Positions 13,170 through 13,964 of a DNA stretch of 13,964 nt are shown here, piece after piece. The stretch covers positions 1-13,964 of the forward strand of contig CAILBQ010000518.1 in NCBI GenBank assembly GCA_903832475.1. The letters are read 5' to 3'. The notes below the pieces were generated by a model that was given only the letters and a program-made list of their open reading frames with translations, ran no database searches and was not told the origin of the DNA. This stretch comes from an uncultured Acidobacteriota bacterium. Its GTDB lineage: Bacteria > Acidobacteriota > Terriglobia > Terriglobales > Acidobacteriaceae. Position numbers and translations under genes: made by a program. How positions within the stretch are numbered: the first letter of the stretch is position 1; each line of letters starts with the position of its first letter.

Positions 13170-13723
13170 AGACAAACGGTCGTCCCGGTACTCTCAAGGA
13201 TATCGCAGAACGGTCCGATTCGATCGGTGACTTTGGCCGGAATCTGCGCGACTGGTTGCATGAAATCAGGACCATCTCTTCGCGCCGCCAAGCTGTTTTA
13301 GCAATTGCTGATGAACCAGCGCGTTTGAGCGAAAAATTCCCGGAGGGCAGTGTGGCAGATGCCTGGCTTGCGGCATATGCCGAACACTTGGCAGGCAAGG
13401 TCGGTATCCACCCACCTGAATGGGCTTTCCTTTCTTGGCGTACCTCCATCGTTCCGATCTTTGACGACGGCGTTTACAGCCGAAGACTAAGAGAGATGGC
13501 ACTGCAGCACGCTCCATTGGCGTTCAAGCGGCGAAATATATTCACTCCGTCCGTTGACCTTCCTGTGTCACTCCGAGCGGGTCGGCCCGAGAAATCAAAT
13601 GAAGAAAAGCGGCGAGCAAACGCCGAACGGCAACGGCGCTTTCGGAAAGCGCGCATCGCTGAACTCTCGGATTTGCGGAAACTCGTTCGTACTCAAGCCG
13701 CCCTGATCAGAGAGATCGCTTAA
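13166..13723 (+). CDS. Partner protein of the nucleotidyltransferase module
   Basis: 185 residues, starting with GTG inside the stop region of the nucleotidyltransferase (GTGA overlap). No standard named domain is visible, but the middle matches in style the uncharacterised partner often encoded beside DUF6036 nucleotidyltransferases: ADAWLAAYAEHLAGKVGI-PPEW (64-86) and APLAFKRRNIFTP (116-128). The C-terminal third is basic and coiled-coil-like (GRPEKSNEEKRRANAERQRRF, 139-159, then helices to the end) and looks suited to bind nucleic acid, as in AT-hook or phage-type tails. An antitoxin or DNA-binding partner that binds the palindrome at 12603-12620 is the leading idea (inference). It could instead be a helper protein needed for the transferase. 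Confidence 0.6.
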   Translation: MKTNGRPGTLKDIAERSDSIGDFGRNLRDWLHEIRTISSRRQAVLAIADEPARLSEKFPEGSVADAWLAAYAEHLAGKVGIHPPEWAFLSWRTSIVPIFDDGVYSRRLREMALQHAPLAFKRRNIFTPSVDLPVSLRAGRPEKSNEEKRRANAERQRRFRKARIAELSDLRKLVRTQAALIREIA

Positions 13724-13729
13724 GGGTTA

Positions 13730-13770
13730 GATTCAAAATGGCGCCCGATCAGGGATCGAATCAGTTTTTG
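13730..13770 (+). terminator. Possible terminator of the nucleotidyltransferase module
   Basis: GATTC (13730-13734) pairs with GAATC (13758-13762), with an inner CGATC-agg-GATCG stem (13746-13758) as an alternative, followed by TTTTT (13764-13768). The stems are short and partly exclusive, so this is a weak, inferred Rho-independent terminator lying 7-45 nt after the stop codon. Confidence 0.35.
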
Positions 13771-13910
13771 TAATTTTGCTTCCATGGTTTCAATGCTGTC
13801 CCGCAATAGCTTACGAAAGTGAAGTTAAGCAGGCGGGCGACGAAATGCGCTCTCCGAGGGGCAAACTATTCATTTCTATTCACTGATTGATCCAAAGAGG
13901 CCAAACGACC

Positions 13911-13964
13911 GTGCAGGCAAACCCTGCGCTGTGGCCCATTCGCTTCCTTGATGAGAATTTTTCC
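13911..13964 (+). CDS. Possible start of a next gene, cut by the window
   Basis: A frame open to the last base, beginning GTG at 13911 (reads MQANPALWPIRFLDENFS so far), preceded by AGAGG (13896-13900) about 10 nt upstream. The in-frame stop at 13884 shows the start must be near here (TTG 13887 is the only other choice). Eighteen codons are too few to name a family or be sure it is a gene. Confidence 0.3.
   Translation, partial: MQANPALWPIRFLDENFS

Noticed and set aside
13738..13763. tRNA 3'-end-like text on the minus strand (TTCGATC...GGGCGCCA)
   Set aside because: The T-stem does not pair and no other tRNA arms exist upstream; the stretch also reads as a short minus-strand frame, so the likeness is probably chance.
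1..13964. CRISPR arrays, rRNA or phage integrase
   Set aside because: No regularly spaced repeats, rRNA text or recombinase motifs were seen on either strand.

Overview
The window reads as chromosomal DNA of a moderately GC-rich, Gram-negative-like soil or sediment bacterium. A secreted GH29 fucosidase, an exported seven-bladed propeller protein, a DUF4242/lipocalin-like/YCII/SRPBCC gene group and frequent GTG starts are all common in Acidobacteriota and Verrucomicrobiota. This placement is an inference from gene content; there is no rRNA or marker gene to settle it. I see no tRNA, CRISPR array or intact insertion sequence.

Layout. (1) 1-393 is the 3' end of a substrate-binding protein gene of the NitT/TauT/THI5 type on +, convergent with (2) a compact minus-strand operon, 4526 to 592: cytochrome P450, an NCS2/AzgA-like nucleobase permease, and an adenosine/adenine-deaminase-family hydrolase. 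The genes are separated by 3 nt and then overlap by 13 nt, so import, oxidation and deamination of one purine-like compound is a reasonable hypothesis. (3) A lone minus-strand alpha-L-fucosidase with a signal peptide (4898-6490). (4) Two plus-strand membrane proteins, an ICMT-type methyltransferase (6972-7547) and a four-helix protein of unknown function (7617-8090); the second start codon lies in a hairpin inside a short overlapping ORF that has its own strong ribosome binding site. (5) About 580 bp without a convincing gene. (6) A plus-strand run of small proteins: ArsR-type repressor, SRPBCC/AHSA1 protein, YCII-like protein, DUF4242 protein, lipocalin-like protein. The ArsR gene sits behind a perfect 18-bp palindrome that overlaps a sigma-70-like promoter, and the predicted transcript would be leaderless. 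(7) A GC-rich exported beta-propeller gene (11189-12181). (8) An AT-richer accessory segment with a two-gene module: a DUF6036/AbiEii-like nucleotidyltransferase and a small partner overlapping by 4 nt, preceded by a second perfect 18-bp palindrome ending 3 nt before the start codon. This looks like an autoregulated toxin-antitoxin-type unit. A possible further gene starts at 13911.

Most interesting are the nucleotidyltransferase module with its palindrome and the P450-permease-deaminase operon. Neither can be assigned a proven function from sequence alone.
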